This document shows, piece by piece, positions 10,871 to 20,996 of a stretch of 64,000 bases of DNA (positions are counted from its first letter, which is position 1; every line of letters begins with the position of its first letter). Made by a program: the position numbers and the translations under genes. This DNA comes from Paguma larvata (Eukaryota > Chordata > Mammalia > Carnivora > Viverridae). The notes beneath the pieces are model-generated. The model was given only the letters and a program-made list of their open reading frames with translations. It did not search any database and was not told where the DNA came from. Where the stretch lies: contig CM057833.1 of NCBI GenBank assembly GCA_030068075.1, positions 47,263,587 through 47,327,586 on the forward strand, written 5' to 3'.

Positions 10871-11066
10871 TGATCTCCTGTGTGAGGAGTTGGACTACTA
10901 AATGGATATGGAGTCTTTTTCTTTCATCTGTCAGTAACCATACAGGCTAAAGGAAGGAAAGAGGAAGGGAGCTCAATTCCAAACTTAGTTCTTAGTAACC
11001 AGCCTCACTTTAAGCCCACTGAGGCCTCGCTTGTCTCATCTGTAAAACGGGAGACTGGTTGTTATG

Positions 11067-11475
11067 AGCTGAATTGAACCCTAAAATTCATATGTTGAAG
11101 TGCCACCCCCAGGACCTCAGAATATGACCTTATTTGGAAATAAGGCGATTGCAGATATAATTAGTTAAATTGAGGCCATACTAGACTAGAATGGGCCCCT
11201 AATGCAATTGACTGGTATTCTTATAGAAAAGGGAAATTTGTACACAGACACATATACAGGGAGCCTGCCATGTGAATCTTCGAGTTACGCTGCCATGAGC
11301 CACAGAACTGCCAGAAACAGGGAGAGAGATCTGGAAGAGATTGATTCTTCCCAGGCTCTACTAACACCTTGATTTCAGGCTTCCAGCCTCCAGAAGTGTG
11401 GGACAACCCCATTCTGTTGTCTACGTCACCTAGTTTGTGGACCTATCACACAGCAGCCCTAGCAAATCAGTTCAT
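11067..11475 (+). mobile_element. MaLR (MLT1-type) endogenous retroviral LTR, sense
   Basis: Reads along the MLT1 LTR plan: AAAATTCATATGTTGAAGTGCC, AATATGACCTTATTTGGAAATAAGGC, TGCAGATATAATTAGTTAAATTGAGG, CACCTTGATTTCAGGC, TTCCAGCCTCCAGAAGTGTG, ending ATCACACAGCAGCCCTAGCAAAT. Solo LTR with no internal coding region. Confidence 0.75.
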
Positions 11476-11602
11476 CGATTTAGACCTTGGAGATCATGTT
11501 CAGGTCTGACATATGATTTCACCTTCTTCACATGTGCTACAGGAAATATGAACTAAATGTGGTTACAGGAAGATTTATGTTTTTCATCCATTATTAATTT
11601 GT

Positions 11603-11800
11603 TTTTAGAGTTTATTTATTTATTTTGAGAGAGAGAGAGCAGGGGAGGAGCAGAGAGAAGGGAGAGAGAGAATCACAAGCAAGATCCGTATGTCAGCAGG
11701 GAACCTGACATGGGGCTTGATCCCATGAACCATGAGATCATGGCCTGAGCCTAAATCAAGAGTCAGATGCTTAACTGACTGAGTCATCCAGGCATCCCTT
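11603..11800 (-). mobile_element. Felid tRNA-Lys-derived SINE, antisense
   Basis: TTTATTTATTTATTTTGAGAG start, GA-rich middle, GACTGAGTCATCCAGGCATCC head complement. Target-site duplication TCCATTATTAATTTGT / TCCATTATTATTTTGT (15 of 16) at 11587-11602 and 11801-11816. Confidence 0.92.
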
Positions 11801-11816
11801 TCCATTATTATTTTGT

Positions 11817-12799
11817 AATTTTTCTTTTTAATTCAGGTTGTCCTTTCAGAGACTTCTTCCTTTTTTGGCTTTCACTTATGTTTCTTACCTATATTTTTGA
11901 CTAATGGACTCATCAGATTCAACTCAAAGAATAAGTCTCTTGAGACCTGGGCTGAAGGGTGTAGATGCAGCAAAACTAAAATGCTTCCGAGAGAGATTTT
12001 AGGACATGCATGACATGGTCGTGGTAGGTCTTTTTCTTTTTCTTTTTTTAGCCTCAGCAACAAGAACCTTTTAAGAGTCATTTATTTTTGAACTATATAG
12101 AAATATTTTATCAGAGCGTGTTAATGGTCCTATGTCATTCCAGCCACAGTAATATCAAACTCATAGAAAACAGAAACAAAACAACCTGTTTTGGTGTTTT
12201 TTTAACTTTTTTTTTCTTACAGTTGTCATAGAAGAAAACCGTGTCTTTTATTTCACAGTTCATGTACCTAGTCTAATGTACTCTTTTATTTACTGGATTC
12301 CGAAGTTTAAAGAATAAAGAGAAAAAAAATAAAAGGCATCTTTTCATAAGACAAAGGAAATATTTCCTTATTTAAAGGACAAGGACCCTCCCCAAGCAAC
12401 CCTTTTAGGAACATATTGAACTCTGACATGCCTAGAAAAAGAAAGGGATTTGGGACAAAAGGGGCTAGGTAAAGAACCCCAGAGCGGAATGGAATTAGTA
12501 AAGTAGTAATGTCATCTTCTGGGTGGGAGGAGAACTGAGCGGGGCATCCAACAGACCCTCGTACTTTCCTCGCCAAACACGGGCATTTAATAGATATTAT
12601 CATTATAAGATTTTTATAAGATTGTATCACAGTATCTGAATTTTCTCATCTACAAAACAGAGGTAAGCAGCCTCCAAGACAAAGAATATAAAAAGGGCTG
12701 GCAAGCATTTCATAGAATGAGATTTGATTTTTTATTAAATGTCTTGTATCCCTGGAAAAATATGCTTCAGTCACAATAGCAGAACCATTGAGTGAGAAT
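11817..12799. other. Single-copy DNA, no gene recognised
   Basis: Holds a polypyrimidine run near 12031-12050 and AT-rich stretches. The minus-strand frame 12307-12630 (107 codons) has no recognisable domain. Confidence 0.4.
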
Positions 12800-13015
12800 G
12801 TTGAATATACTCCTGGGCACTGGAAAGGTGTTTTGCCTACTTTTTCTCACTTGGTCCTCGTAACAACCCTACTAGATACACATGTCTTAGCCTTACTTAA
12901 TACATGGTAGAATCTGAGGCCAGAGACATTAATTAACTTTCTCAGTGCCACAAGGCCAGGAAGGCATGGAGCCAGGATTCAAATTCACATCTCTCAGCTC
13001 TATATGGACCCCAAA
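12800..13015 (-). mobile_element. MIR SINE, antisense
   Basis: GGCACTGGAAAGGTGTTTTGCC, TCCTCGTAACAACCCTACTAG, GAATCTGAGGCCAGAGACATT, AGTGCCACAAGGCCAGGAAGG and GAGCCAGGATTCAAATTCAC mark an antisense MIR. Confidence 0.75.
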
Positions 13016-13149
13016 TGCAGGACTCATGGGTTGCAAAGCTCTCTTGCTGTGCCAGAACAGACATTACTAATTGATTACAGCACTCACTTTGGAATTTTTC
13101 TGGGCTGACAATACTGATGGTGGGGAGTTAAATTTACCCTGCTAACGTC

Positions 13150-13300
13150 CATGCTCCATAACAGTGGTCCTGATGGCCTCATTTTCAGAGATTCTGATTC
13201 AGTAGGTCTTGGGTTGGATTTCAAATCTTTATTTGTAAGGATTTTCTAGATGTTTCTGATGGCAGTCAGGTTTGGTATCCATCACTTTCTGCACCTATGT
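13150..13300 (+). mobile_element. Possible MER5-type hAT remnant
   Basis: AGAGATTCTGATTCAGTAGGTC followed by TTGGGTTGG is the MER5A signature. The flanks are too diverged for firm edges. Confidence 0.45.
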
Positions 13301-14285
13301 TCTGTGAGGCTAGATCTTTTCTGTTTGTCTCTGGGTTTGGTCTGTGGGTTTCTGAAATAAATGAAAAGCTATGGGAATAATCTCAGGAGGGAAAAGCCAC
13401 TATTGACCAGCTGCTATTTATGGAATGATACTAGAGGAAACACGGGTCTAGTGCTTTCTTTTTTCTTTTGTGAACCACCAAAACGCTGGAAGGAAGACCT
13501 AGTCATAGCTTTCTGTGCCAAGTATCTGGTGAATTTTAAAGATCTCTAAGTGTCTTCCCTTACACGTGATTGTGAGGAGTTGGAGGGAAGAAAGACCTCA
13601 GCTAAACTCTGAGAAGCCCCTGCTTGGAGGAGTATAAACTATAAAAAAGAGTAAATGAAAATCTTATAATTTATGATTCATTATTAATCCCACCCTTTTA
13701 ATTCATAACAAATGGACTAACACTATTCCTCCCCCTCCCCCCCAAAATTACCACATGTAGTAGATTGCACACCTGATGAGAAGCAGCAGCAATACCGCAT
13801 TAATATTTATAAATGTCTCAATGCTTACATTCCTCATCTATTTGGCAAATCTGCCTAAGTAATTAAGGAGTAAAGGGAATTATAAAGATGCAAAATATCA
13901 AGAAAATAGTGCTCATGGAAGTTATCAACACTATTTTGCTTCTACTGTTACTCCTTAATGACTTAATTTTCTCATGGACAACATTTTAAAAATGTAAATT
14001 TCTAGATTAAAAAAAAGTCCCAGCAACTTCATTATCTTCCCAGCAAAGCAGGCATTTTTCAAACAGTAAGCTTACATCTTTGGCTTCTCCACCAGGCACC
14101 GAAAGTGTTTACTTCCAATGATTTTCACCACCATCTCAGGCACTGCGTCTGGTCTACGAGGAGTCTTCCAAACGGAAGTCATGCTTCTTCTCAAAATCCT
14201 TTTAAATCCTTGGGTTGGAAAATAAGTAAATCTTTCTTCTTCTAGATTTCCCATTAGTCAATTTACTGTCGTCAGTAATAACAAT
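13300..14285. other. AT-rich single-copy DNA with a nested inverted repeat
   Basis: No named repeat or gene. It contains a strong inverted repeat at 13856-13965 (separate entry). Small frames at 13361-13549 and 14072-14254 carry no recognisable domain. Confidence 0.4.
13856..13965. repeat. Nested inverted repeat (hairpin-forming)
   Basis: Outer arms TAAGTAATTAAGGAGTAA (13856-13873) and TTACTCCTTAATGACTTA (13948-13965) are reverse complements with one mismatch in 18. Inner arms AAAATAGTG (13903-13911) and CACTATTTT (13929-13937) are perfect complements around a 17-nt loop. The stem is asymmetric: 29 nt on the left and 10 nt on the right lie between outer and inner arms. I recognise no repeat family. 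Confidence 0.8.
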
Positions 14286-14287
14286 GA

Positions 14288-14505
14288 AAATCGCAGCATA
14301 ACCAAGTGCTTTGCCTATCTTATCTCACTTGACATCCCTAATAAAGGCATGAGTAAGATATTCTTAGTTACTATTATCATTCTCGTTTTAGTTGAGGGAA
14401 CAGGCATAATGCAGTTAGGTAACTTACTCAATATCAGAGAATCAGTAATTAGCAGAATCGGGAATCCCACTAGAGAGGTCCCCCAAACTGGTCTACTGAG
14501 CCATT
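14288..14505 (-). mobile_element. MIR SINE, antisense
   Basis: AAGTGCTTTGCCTATCTTATCTC, CTCGTTTTAGTTGAGGGAAC, TTAGGTAACTTACTCAATATC and AGCAGAATCGGGAATCCC follow the antisense MIR order. The frame 14349-14573 is MIR-derived. Confidence 0.65.
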
Positions 14506-14604
14506 TGGGAACTCTGCCTTTCCGATACCAAGTGGTTTCCTTCCACCTTTTTGACGTGATTCTTGTGAAGTGAGAGAGGAAACCACGGCTTTAGGTGGGA
14601 ATAT

Positions 14605-14725
14605 GGAAATCTTACATTCAGCTCTTATGCTCAGTTTCCCCTTTTATAAAACCAGGATAATTCCAGTTTTACTCCCTGGGTTTTAGGGTGAATCCAATGA
14701 GATAATACATCTGAAGAGGGATTTT
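14605..14725 (+). mobile_element. MIR fragment, sense
   Basis: CTCAGTTTCCCCTTTTATAAAACC, GGATAATTCCAG and GTGAATCCAATGAGATAATACA are the 3' half of a sense MIR. Confidence 0.6.
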
Positions 14726-14889
14726 TGTTGTTAGTGCTGACGTATGTTTCTGCAATAATCTGGCGACTCTGAAAGTGAGATCCAGTACTGGATAAGTACT
14801 GGGTGTTTATACAGGTCTGATGCCAAGGGCAACTGAGAAGTTCTGTAAACCTGGCCCCAAGCTGCACTTTCTTTCAGAGTCTCTTACCT

Positions 14890-15060
14890 ATTGAAAATTC
14901 TTCAGAGATCATTCTAATCCAAACGCTGGCTTTACAGACTAGCAAACCAGGGCCCAGAGAGGTGTATTACTCAACCAAACTCACACCGCGAGTGAGAACA
15001 GACCTGTTTCTAGTATGCAGGTCTGAGGTGGACCAGCGCTCTTCCCAAGACCCCAGCTTC
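14890..15060 (-). mobile_element. MIR-class fragment, antisense
   Basis: GAGATCATTCTAATCCAAACGC, TTACAGACTAGCAAACC, GGGCCCAGAGAGGTGTATTAC and CAACCAAACTCACACCG resemble the antisense MIR/MIR3 core. Edges uncertain. Confidence 0.5.
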
Positions 15061-15229
15061 ACTTAGAGTGAGGCCAGCACTCAAGAAAGACCTGCTCTGC
15101 GAGGATCGCCCTGTCTAGTGGAACCTGCAACCTCTTGGAAACTGAAATCAAGGACCACAGTTTGTGATTGTGGCGTCCCCTCTCTGCCTAGCAGCTGCAA
15201 GTCAGTCCTGAGCCCCTTCCTGGGATGCA

Positions 15230-15660
15230 ACAGAGGGGGCGGCCTTACCGCTGAGGCGGCGTTTCCGCACGCAGGCAGCTCAGGGATACTCGGCCTGTGC
15301 TCTCCCCAGGATCGCGATCAGAGACGACCTGCGGGACCGGGGATTGGAGGCCAAGGAGTCGGGCCAATCACAGGCCCAGCTCGCGGGCGGGGCTGCAAAC
15401 GCCTGGTCGCTAAGGACGCAGAGGCTGTTGCTGGGCGGGGACCGGGTTTCCTTCCACTTGCGGGAGACGGGGGTGGGCTCCCCCAAGGCACCAGGGTGTG
15501 GCTGCGGACCCGCAAGAGTCCGAGCGTTCTCCAGTCTGTGCTTCGGAGCTTCTCCAAGACTTGTGCGCGTCTTTCTTGCAGCTCATCGCGCTCACCTGTG
15601 TGGTCGCACGTATCCTGTTCCTTCCCTTAAGCTTCGTTTCCCTTGGTGAGGTTGCCACGT
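15230..15660. promoter_or_regulatory. CpG island, candidate (possibly bidirectional) promoter
   Basis: By hand count it holds about 35 CpG dinucleotides in roughly 420 bp, against CpG depletion everywhere else. An inverted ATTGG (15343-15347) and a CCAAT (15364-15368) lie about 20 bp apart, the NF-Y-type arrangement of many two-way promoters. GC boxes GGGCGGGG follow at 15385-15392 and 15433-15440. No TATA box is obvious. A polypyrimidine stretch with TTGCAG at 15575-15580 and a G|GTGAGG at about 15646 could be splice signals of a first or second exon. The 170-codon frame 15118-15630 is GC-rich and without a known domain, so I do not call it a gene. Loss of CpG methylation or promoter activity is inferred, not seen. 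Confidence 0.7.
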
Positions 15661-15679
15661 AATTGGGATTCTTGCATTT

Positions 15680-15795
15680 GTCGGTTCAAATCCAGGCCTG
15701 TCCACTGTATGGTTTTGGATTAATCCCTTCTATTCTCTGAGATTCAGTGTTCTTATCTGTAAAATGAGGAAAAGTAATAACACAGACGTAAAAGT
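15680..15795 (+). mobile_element. MIR fragment, sense
   Basis: CGGTTCAAATCCAGGCCTGTCC, TGGATTAATCCCTTC, CTTATCTGTAAAATGAGGAAAAG are sense MIR core and 3' part. Confidence 0.65.
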
Positions 15796-16299
15796 CAACG
15801 ATGAAATTAAATAAGAATATTGAAAAAAATAAGTTTGAGTGGTATCTGTACGTCAGATACATCATTTGAGCCAGGCAACTATTATTACTTTATAAGTTAA
15901 CAATGACCAAAGCATAATTTTATCTATATTTTAAAGATTAAAGAAATAAGGCTTGGGGTGTTGAGTGACTATCCAATAGTCCATGGAAACAACTGACAGA
16001 ATGAAGATTTGAATATATCCCTACACATCCCGAATTTCCAGAAAGTTTTATGGTTGAAAGACTAAAGCAAACATAGGTAAAGACACTTTAAATGGACTCC
16101 AAAATGGTGTTGCTGTTCCCAGCAGCAGCCCCAGGATCCATCCTGCCTGCCCCCTGCCCCCCCGGCTGTACTGTGTTTTGTGATTTACCGTATCACCTAC
16201 TGGTGCATGCAGTGTGATGACACATGCATCTCCCCTCTAGGGATCGCTCTCTAGTGGACATTCTAGGATATACAAAGGACCTTGGGGGAGGAAAGGGGA

Positions 16300-16630
16300 T
16301 AGTTCCCTTTTTAACTCTGCCAGCCAATCCTTCACACTGTCGCCAGAGTAGTCTTCCCAAGGTCCGATTCCAGTAAGTTCCCATCTCTGGTCAAAGGGCT
16401 CCCATCAGCCATGGAGGCTGTCCATGGTTTCAAAGTCTTCCACACCCTCTCCTCAAGCTACTTCTCTCAGGCTTTCTATACTCCATTCCACCCAGTCTGC
16501 TAACTGGCCTGAACCTGCCTTTCATTTTTGTTTGTTTGTTTGTTTGTTTGTTTTGTCTCTGTGCCTTATTCATTCTATTCTCTCGGTATAAGACCCTTCA
16601 TGTTTCCTCCCCATCCATTCTTTACGTTCC
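16300..16630 (+). mobile_element. L2 LINE fragment, sense
   Basis: CGCCAGAGTAGTCTTCCCAAGG, CAAAGGGCTCCCATCAGCC, CACCCTCTCCTCAAGC and CATGTTTCCTCCCC are weak L2 3' signatures. It is interrupted by a (GTTT)n run at about 16526-16554. Diverged. Confidence 0.5.
16526..16554. repeat. (GTTT)n short tandem repeat
   Basis: Six to seven uninterrupted GTTT units. Confidence 0.9.
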
Positions 16631-16631
16631 A

Positions 16632-16868
16632 TCCCGAATGGTCAAGTGTACGCACCTGGGAATCAGATACCTTGGGTTCAGATCCTGGCTGTGTTAGTTC
16701 AAAGTGATCTCCGCGAATCACTTAAAATCTTTGTGCCTTGGTTTCCTCTTCTCTAAAATGCGGATGACTGTTTGGGAAGATTAATTGAGTTATATAAGTA
16801 AAGCACGTAGAACAATGGCTGACACATAATGAGCAATATAAATGTTTGCTATCATCATTATTATAATT
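16632..16868 (+). mobile_element. MIR SINE, sense
   Basis: Near full-length MIR: GAATGGTCAAGTGTACGCACC, GGGTTCAGATCCTGGCTGTG, CCTTGGTTTCCTCTTCTCTAAAATGC, AGCACGTAGAACAATGGCTGAC and AATAAATG-like end. Confidence 0.8.
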
Positions 16869-17036
16869 AACTGTCAAGAAGCCAAAGCAGATCCCAGAAG
16901 CTGAAAATGGTTTCTCTGTTCTCTGTATTACAAATTTGTGGTTTCTCTCTTCTGTAAAATGTGTCTTCCTTTGCCTGATAGTATGACTCCTTGTTTGCCT
17001 TGGTTGCCATACCTTCCTTGATGATGCTTGTCTAGG

Positions 17037-17515
17037 CTGAACAGTGGCCTCCTGCACACCCGCGCCCTAATCCTTAAAACCTGTTAATATTATCTTCTGG
17101 GGCAAAAGGGACTTTGCAGATGTGATTAACTTAAGCATCTTAAGATGGGGAGATTATCCTGGGTTATCCAGGTGAGTCTTAAATATAATTGCAAGTGTCC
17201 TTAGGAGAGGGAGGTAGCTGGATATTGGACTACAGAAGAGGAAGGAGGAGATGTGACCATGGAAGCAAGAGGTTAGAATGATTTAAAGAAGAGGTTTGAG
17301 CCAAGGAACACAGGTGGCCTCCAGAAGCTAGAAAAGCGGGGGGAGGAAGTCTCCTTTGGAGGTTCCAGAAGAAGCCAGAGCCTACTAACTCCTTGACGTT
17401 TTCCCAGTGAGTCTGATTTGGCATCTGACCTCTAAAACTCTAAGAGAATGAAGTTGGGTTGTCATACACCACCAGGTGTGTGGTCATTGATTACAGCAGC
17501 CATAGGAAACAAATG
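17037..17515 (+). mobile_element. MaLR (MLT1-type) LTR, sense
   Basis: GGCTGAACAGTGGCCTCC, TCCTTAAAACCTGTTAATATT, AAAAGGGACTTTGCAGATGTG, GGAGATTATCCTGGGTTATCC, GGAACACAGGTGGCCTCC, TTGATTACAGCAGCCATAGGAAAC. Old solo LTR with no coding part. Confidence 0.75.
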
Positions 17516-17539
17516 CAATGTTATTGAAGAACCACTCCT

Positions 17540-17729
17540 TTTTTAAAAATGTTTATTTATTTTTTAGAGAAAGAGAGAGCATGCACGAGAGAGGTGGAGG
17601 AGCAGAGAAAGAGCAGGAGAGCGAGGATCCGAAGCAGGCTCTGCACTGATGGCAGAGAGCCTGATCCCTGGGAGATCTTGACCTGAGCCCAAGTCAGAAG
17701 CTTAACTGACTGAGCCACCCGGGTGCCCC
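17540..17729 (-). mobile_element. Felid tRNA-Lys-derived SINE, antisense
   Basis: AAATGTTTATTTATTTTTTAG start, GA-rich middle, short central part, ACTGACTGAGCCACCCGGGTG plus CCCC end. Flanking duplication is not clean. Confidence 0.9.
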
Positions 17730-18076
17730 AGGACCCACTTGTTCATAAAATCAGTTGCACTCTATGGTTCAGGTTGGCCAAACAGAATTCTTATTGAGGA
17801 CCAGTGCGCAGGTATTGGATGAAACAGAGGCCTTCTGTCTGTTGGGGTTACTAAAGTCTGAGGATAAGGTATTGAGGCTGTTCTAGATATTTCATCAACA
17901 CATACTGCCTTTTCAGCAGATGAGGAGGAAGCCAGATCAGAGCTGAAAATGGAGCCAGTGTAGGGAAGAGGATGGCAGCAAAGAGCCTGGACCTAGCTAT
18001 GCTTGAAGCTGGCAGGATTCTAGACCTCCTAAACACAGAAGTAAAAAATGTAGCTCTTGCTTAAAAGATATTTTGA

Positions 18077-18294
18077 GGGGCGCCTGGGTGGCTCAGTCAG
18101 TTAAGCAGCCGACTTCGGCTCAGGTCATGATCCCGCGGTCTGTGAGTTCGAGCCCCGCGTCGGGCTCTGTGCTGACAGTTCAGAGCCTGGAGCCTGCTTT
18201 GGATTCTGTGTCTCCCTCTCTCTCTCTGACCCTCCCCCACTCATGCTTTGTCTCTCCTGCTCTCAAAAATAAATAAAAACATAAAAAAATTAAA
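18077..18294 (+). mobile_element. Felid tRNA-Lys-derived SINE, sense, near-consensus
   Basis: Intact head GGGGCGCCTGGGTGGCTCAG, B-box region GTTCGAGCCCC, CT-rich middle, AAAAATAAATAAAAAC tail. Perfect 14-bp target-site duplication AAAAGATATTTTGA at 18063-18076 and 18295-18308. The frame 18073-18276 is only SINE sequence. Confidence 0.97.
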
Positions 18295-18639
18295 AAAAGA
18301 TATTTTGAAATGAGCATCACTAATCTTTAATTAAAACGTCCGGGCTAACGCAGAGACTTTTAAAACTTCAGGTTGCTAAGGTTCATACGAGGGGTGCCAT
18401 TAATTGATTGGCATTTTAAATTTCACTGTTAATTCTGTGATAGAGTTTGAAGAAGTCAATCAATTTTGATCAGATCAGTTATTCTACTAAAGGCTCCCTT
18501 TGACCTTCTCTTGACCTAAAGATTTTATAAATGCCAACTTGAAACATACTGATATAAGAGGGAGGATTTCCACTGTAGCTCTTTTATCAGTTTGAAGGTA
18601 TTCACTTGAAATTGGATATATTTCTTTCAGATCAGAGGG

Positions 18640-18800
18640 AACCTCTGCTTTGCCGTTTCCTAGACAAATGACCCTGAATAAGCAATTTAATTCTTATCTT
18701 TCAGGTGGAGACAAACAATAATTATCCTGAAGATTGTTTTCATGATTAGAGATAATATTCCTAGAGCCCCTGGCATGTAATGAGCTTTCATGAATTGTAT
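18640..18800 (+). mobile_element. MIR fragment, sense
   Basis: AACCTCTGCTTTGCCGTTTCC, AATGACCCTGAATAAGCAATTTAATTC and CCTGGCATGTAATGAGCTTTC keep the sense MIR order. Confidence 0.55.
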
Positions 18801-18870
18801 TCTTGTTCATAACAATAGCAGCTAACATTTAGTGAATATTTATTATGTGCCAGACATTGTGCTAAAAGCT

Positions 18871-18890
18871 CTTTTAAAAAATATTTATTT

Positions 18891-18965
<75 letters not shown>

Positions 18966-19081
18966 ATACCAAGCAGGCTCCACCCTCAGCATGGAGCCCA
19001 ATGTGGGACTTGTTCCCACAACTTCAAGGTCACTACCTAATATCAAGAGTGGGATGCTCAACTGAGCCACCCAGGCACCCC
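18871..19081 (-). mobile_element. SINE unit A of a double SINE, antisense
   Basis: ATATTTATTTATTTTG tail complement, then a large (GT)n(GA)n tract, AAGCAGGCTCCACCCTCAGC, head complement ACTGAGCCACCCAGGCACCCC. It shares outer target-site duplications with unit B. Confidence 0.9.
18895..18961. repeat. Compound (GT)n(GA)n microsatellite
   Basis: About 13 GT units run directly into about 19 GA units, grown from the CT-rich middle of the SINE. Frames 18832-19065, 18896-19225 and 18885-19070 are translations of this tract and are not genes. Confidence 0.97.
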
Positions 19082-19114
19082 ATCCTTAATTTATTTTATC
19101 TATCTGTCTATCTG

Positions 19115-19156
<42 letters not shown>

Positions 19157-19284
19157 ATTTTTTACATAGGCTCCTCACCCGGCATGGAGCCCAATGTGGG
19201 GCTTGAACTCACAACCATGAGATAAAGACCTGAGCTGAAATCCAGAATCAGTTGCTTAACTATCTGAGCCACACAAGTCCTCCT
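19082..19284 (-). mobile_element. SINE unit B of a double SINE, antisense
   Basis: Starts with an expanded (CTAT)n tract, then GCATGGAGCCCAATGTGGGG, GAACTCACAACCATGAG and a diverged head TATCTGAGCCACACAAGTCC. It lies head to tail with unit A. The pair is flanked by GTGCTAAAAGCT (18859-18870) and GTGCTAAAAAGCT (19285-19297). Confidence 0.88.
19096..19157. repeat. (CTAT)n microsatellite
   Basis: About 15 tetranucleotide units, with two CTGT variants near the left end. Likely polymorphic. Confidence 0.95.
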
Positions 19285-19555
19285 GTGCTAAAAAGCTTCT
19301 CATTCCGTATCTTATTTAATTCTCACAACAATCTTATGGATTTAATATCCCCATTTTAGGGATGAGGAATTTGAGGTTTAGAGAAGATAACTTTCTGGAG
19401 GGAGCCTAGCTAGGAAGCAATAAAGAGCTGCAATAAAGATCCAGGTGTGTCTAATTCTAAAAGTACCCTTTATAGCCACCACTCCATACCTCTTCTGTGG
19501 AAGTTAGCCATTATTGTTAGTATTCTTATTAATATTGATGTTTTCATTGGCAGTG

Positions 19556-19769
19556 TGTTTTTTTTTAATTTTTTTTAAATGTTTATTTATTTTTGAGACA
19601 GAGAGAGACAGAGCATGAGTTGGGGAGGGGCAGAGAGAGAGAGGGAGACACAGAATCCGAGGCAGGCTCCAGGCTCTGAGCTGTCAGCACAGAGCCCGAC
19701 ACGGGGCTCGAACTCACGGACCGTGAGCGGAAGTCGGACACCCAACCGACTGAGCCACCCAGGCGCCCC
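19556..19769 (-). mobile_element. Felid tRNA-Lys-derived SINE, antisense, near-consensus
   Basis: T-rich start, AATGTTTATTTATTTTTGAG, GAGCCCGACACGGGGCTCG, ending ACTGAGCCACCCAGGCGCCC. Target-site duplication CATTGGCAGTG at 19545-19555 and 19770-19780. Confidence 0.96.
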
Positions 19770-19780
19770 CATTGGCAGTG

Positions 19781-20611
19781 TTTTAAGGCTCTAGTTCCCT
19801 TAGAGAAAGCAGATTCTATGATAGAATTCTTAAGGAGGAGTAGCCTCCTCTTATCTGAGATTTTCTACTTCACACTCTGGTTTACGAAATGACATAACCA
19901 GGAAACATCTCTCCGGTGGCTTATATTAAACAAGGCAAAACAAAAAGCTATGTAATAAATGTCTCCAGAAGATTAAATACTGTGGTTAAAACTTTCCTTG
20001 AATTCAACAGCTTTAGATTACAAGTCACCAGAGAAAGATTCCAGAGAAACATCTTCCAACACAGGCAGCTCTCGTTCTTTCTCCAAAGAAAGAAATAGCT
20101 GTAATAAAGAAACCAAAGAATGCTTCCTCCTAGAACTTCATGATTTTACATTTACCATCAAAGAGAGTAAGGAAAAGGAAAAAAAAATCATCTCGAAAAC
20201 ATGTTTTGTTTTTGCCCATATAAGTCAAAGTACAACTAGAGTTTATAAACAGGAAACAATAAAGCACTGCCCTTTTTAACAGTTTAATCACAGATCTGTA
20301 AAAATGAGGCATTTTGCACTGAAGTCCCTGTTCAAAAATAGAGGAGACAAATACTGATGTTAAAATGAACTATATTGCCAAGAATTTGGGGCTTTATACA
20401 TTTCCCCTCTCAGAAACATACGGGCCCCAAGCCAAAGATCTTCTTTATGACTAAGGAAGGACTTTGGATAAAAAGATGAGCAATGATAGGCTGATTTTCT
20501 AACAGAATGCAAACATGGCCCAGTTTCTTTTCCTTTTTAAAACCCTCTCATGGCTCTGGAGAAACTAGATCATGTAGCATACTGATTAGATGGGTCAATT
20601 TAGGGCCCTGG
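19781..20611. other. Single-copy DNA, no gene recognised
   Basis: No repeat family recognised. Two overlapping frames (19916-20098, 19998-20279) are lysine-rich translations of AT-rich DNA without a domain. Confidence 0.4.
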
Positions 20612-20996
20612 ATTAATTTACTAAGGTTGCCATAACAAAGTACGACAAAGTGGGGAGATTATAAACAACAGAAATTTATAATTTTACAATTCCGGAGGCT
20701 AGAAGTCCAAAACGGTAGGGCTGGTGTCTTGTGAGGGTGGCGAGGGAGAATCTGCCCCATGCTTGTGTCTTGCTTTGAGTGATTTACTGAAAATTCTCTG
20801 GTTTGTGGATTTCAGCCTTTATGTTGGCCCATGTGGTTTTCTCCCTGTGTGTGCACCTGTGCCCACTCTACTCAAGGATAACTTCATCTTAACTAATTAC
20901 CACTGCAATCACCCTATTTCCACGTAAAGTCACATTCTAAGATCCTGGGGGTTAGGATTCCAACATTTTTGGGGGAATAAAATTCTCTATCAACGG
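20612..20996 (-). mobile_element. MaLR (MLT1-type) LTR, antisense
   Basis: Antisense MLT1 order: ACTAAGGTTGCCATAACAAAG, TATAAACAACAGAAATTTAT, TCCGGAGGCTAGAAGTCC, CATCTTAACTAATTACC, GGGTTAGGATTCCAACATTTT. The frame 20724-20927 lies in the LTR. Confidence 0.8.

Larger units (their letters stand above)
18815..19460 (-). mobile_element. MIR SINE, antisense, split by a double SINE
   Basis: Left part 18815-18870 (AACATTTAGTGAATATTTATT, GTGCCAGACATTGTGC) and right part 19285-19460 (CTCACAACAATCTTATGG, CATTTTAGGGATGAGGAATTTG) form one antisense MIR once the intervening insertion is removed. Confidence 0.75.

Noticed and set aside
15118..15630. 170-codon plus-strand open frame over the CpG island
   Set aside because: GC-rich DNA has few stop codons by chance. 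The translation has no recognisable domain, overlaps open frames on both strands, and the start is upstream of the likely promoter boxes.
18077..18150. Possible tRNA-Lys gene
   Set aside because: The resemblance is the tRNA-derived head of a SINE. It lacks a proper tRNA 3' end and continues into the SINE body, as in the other copies.
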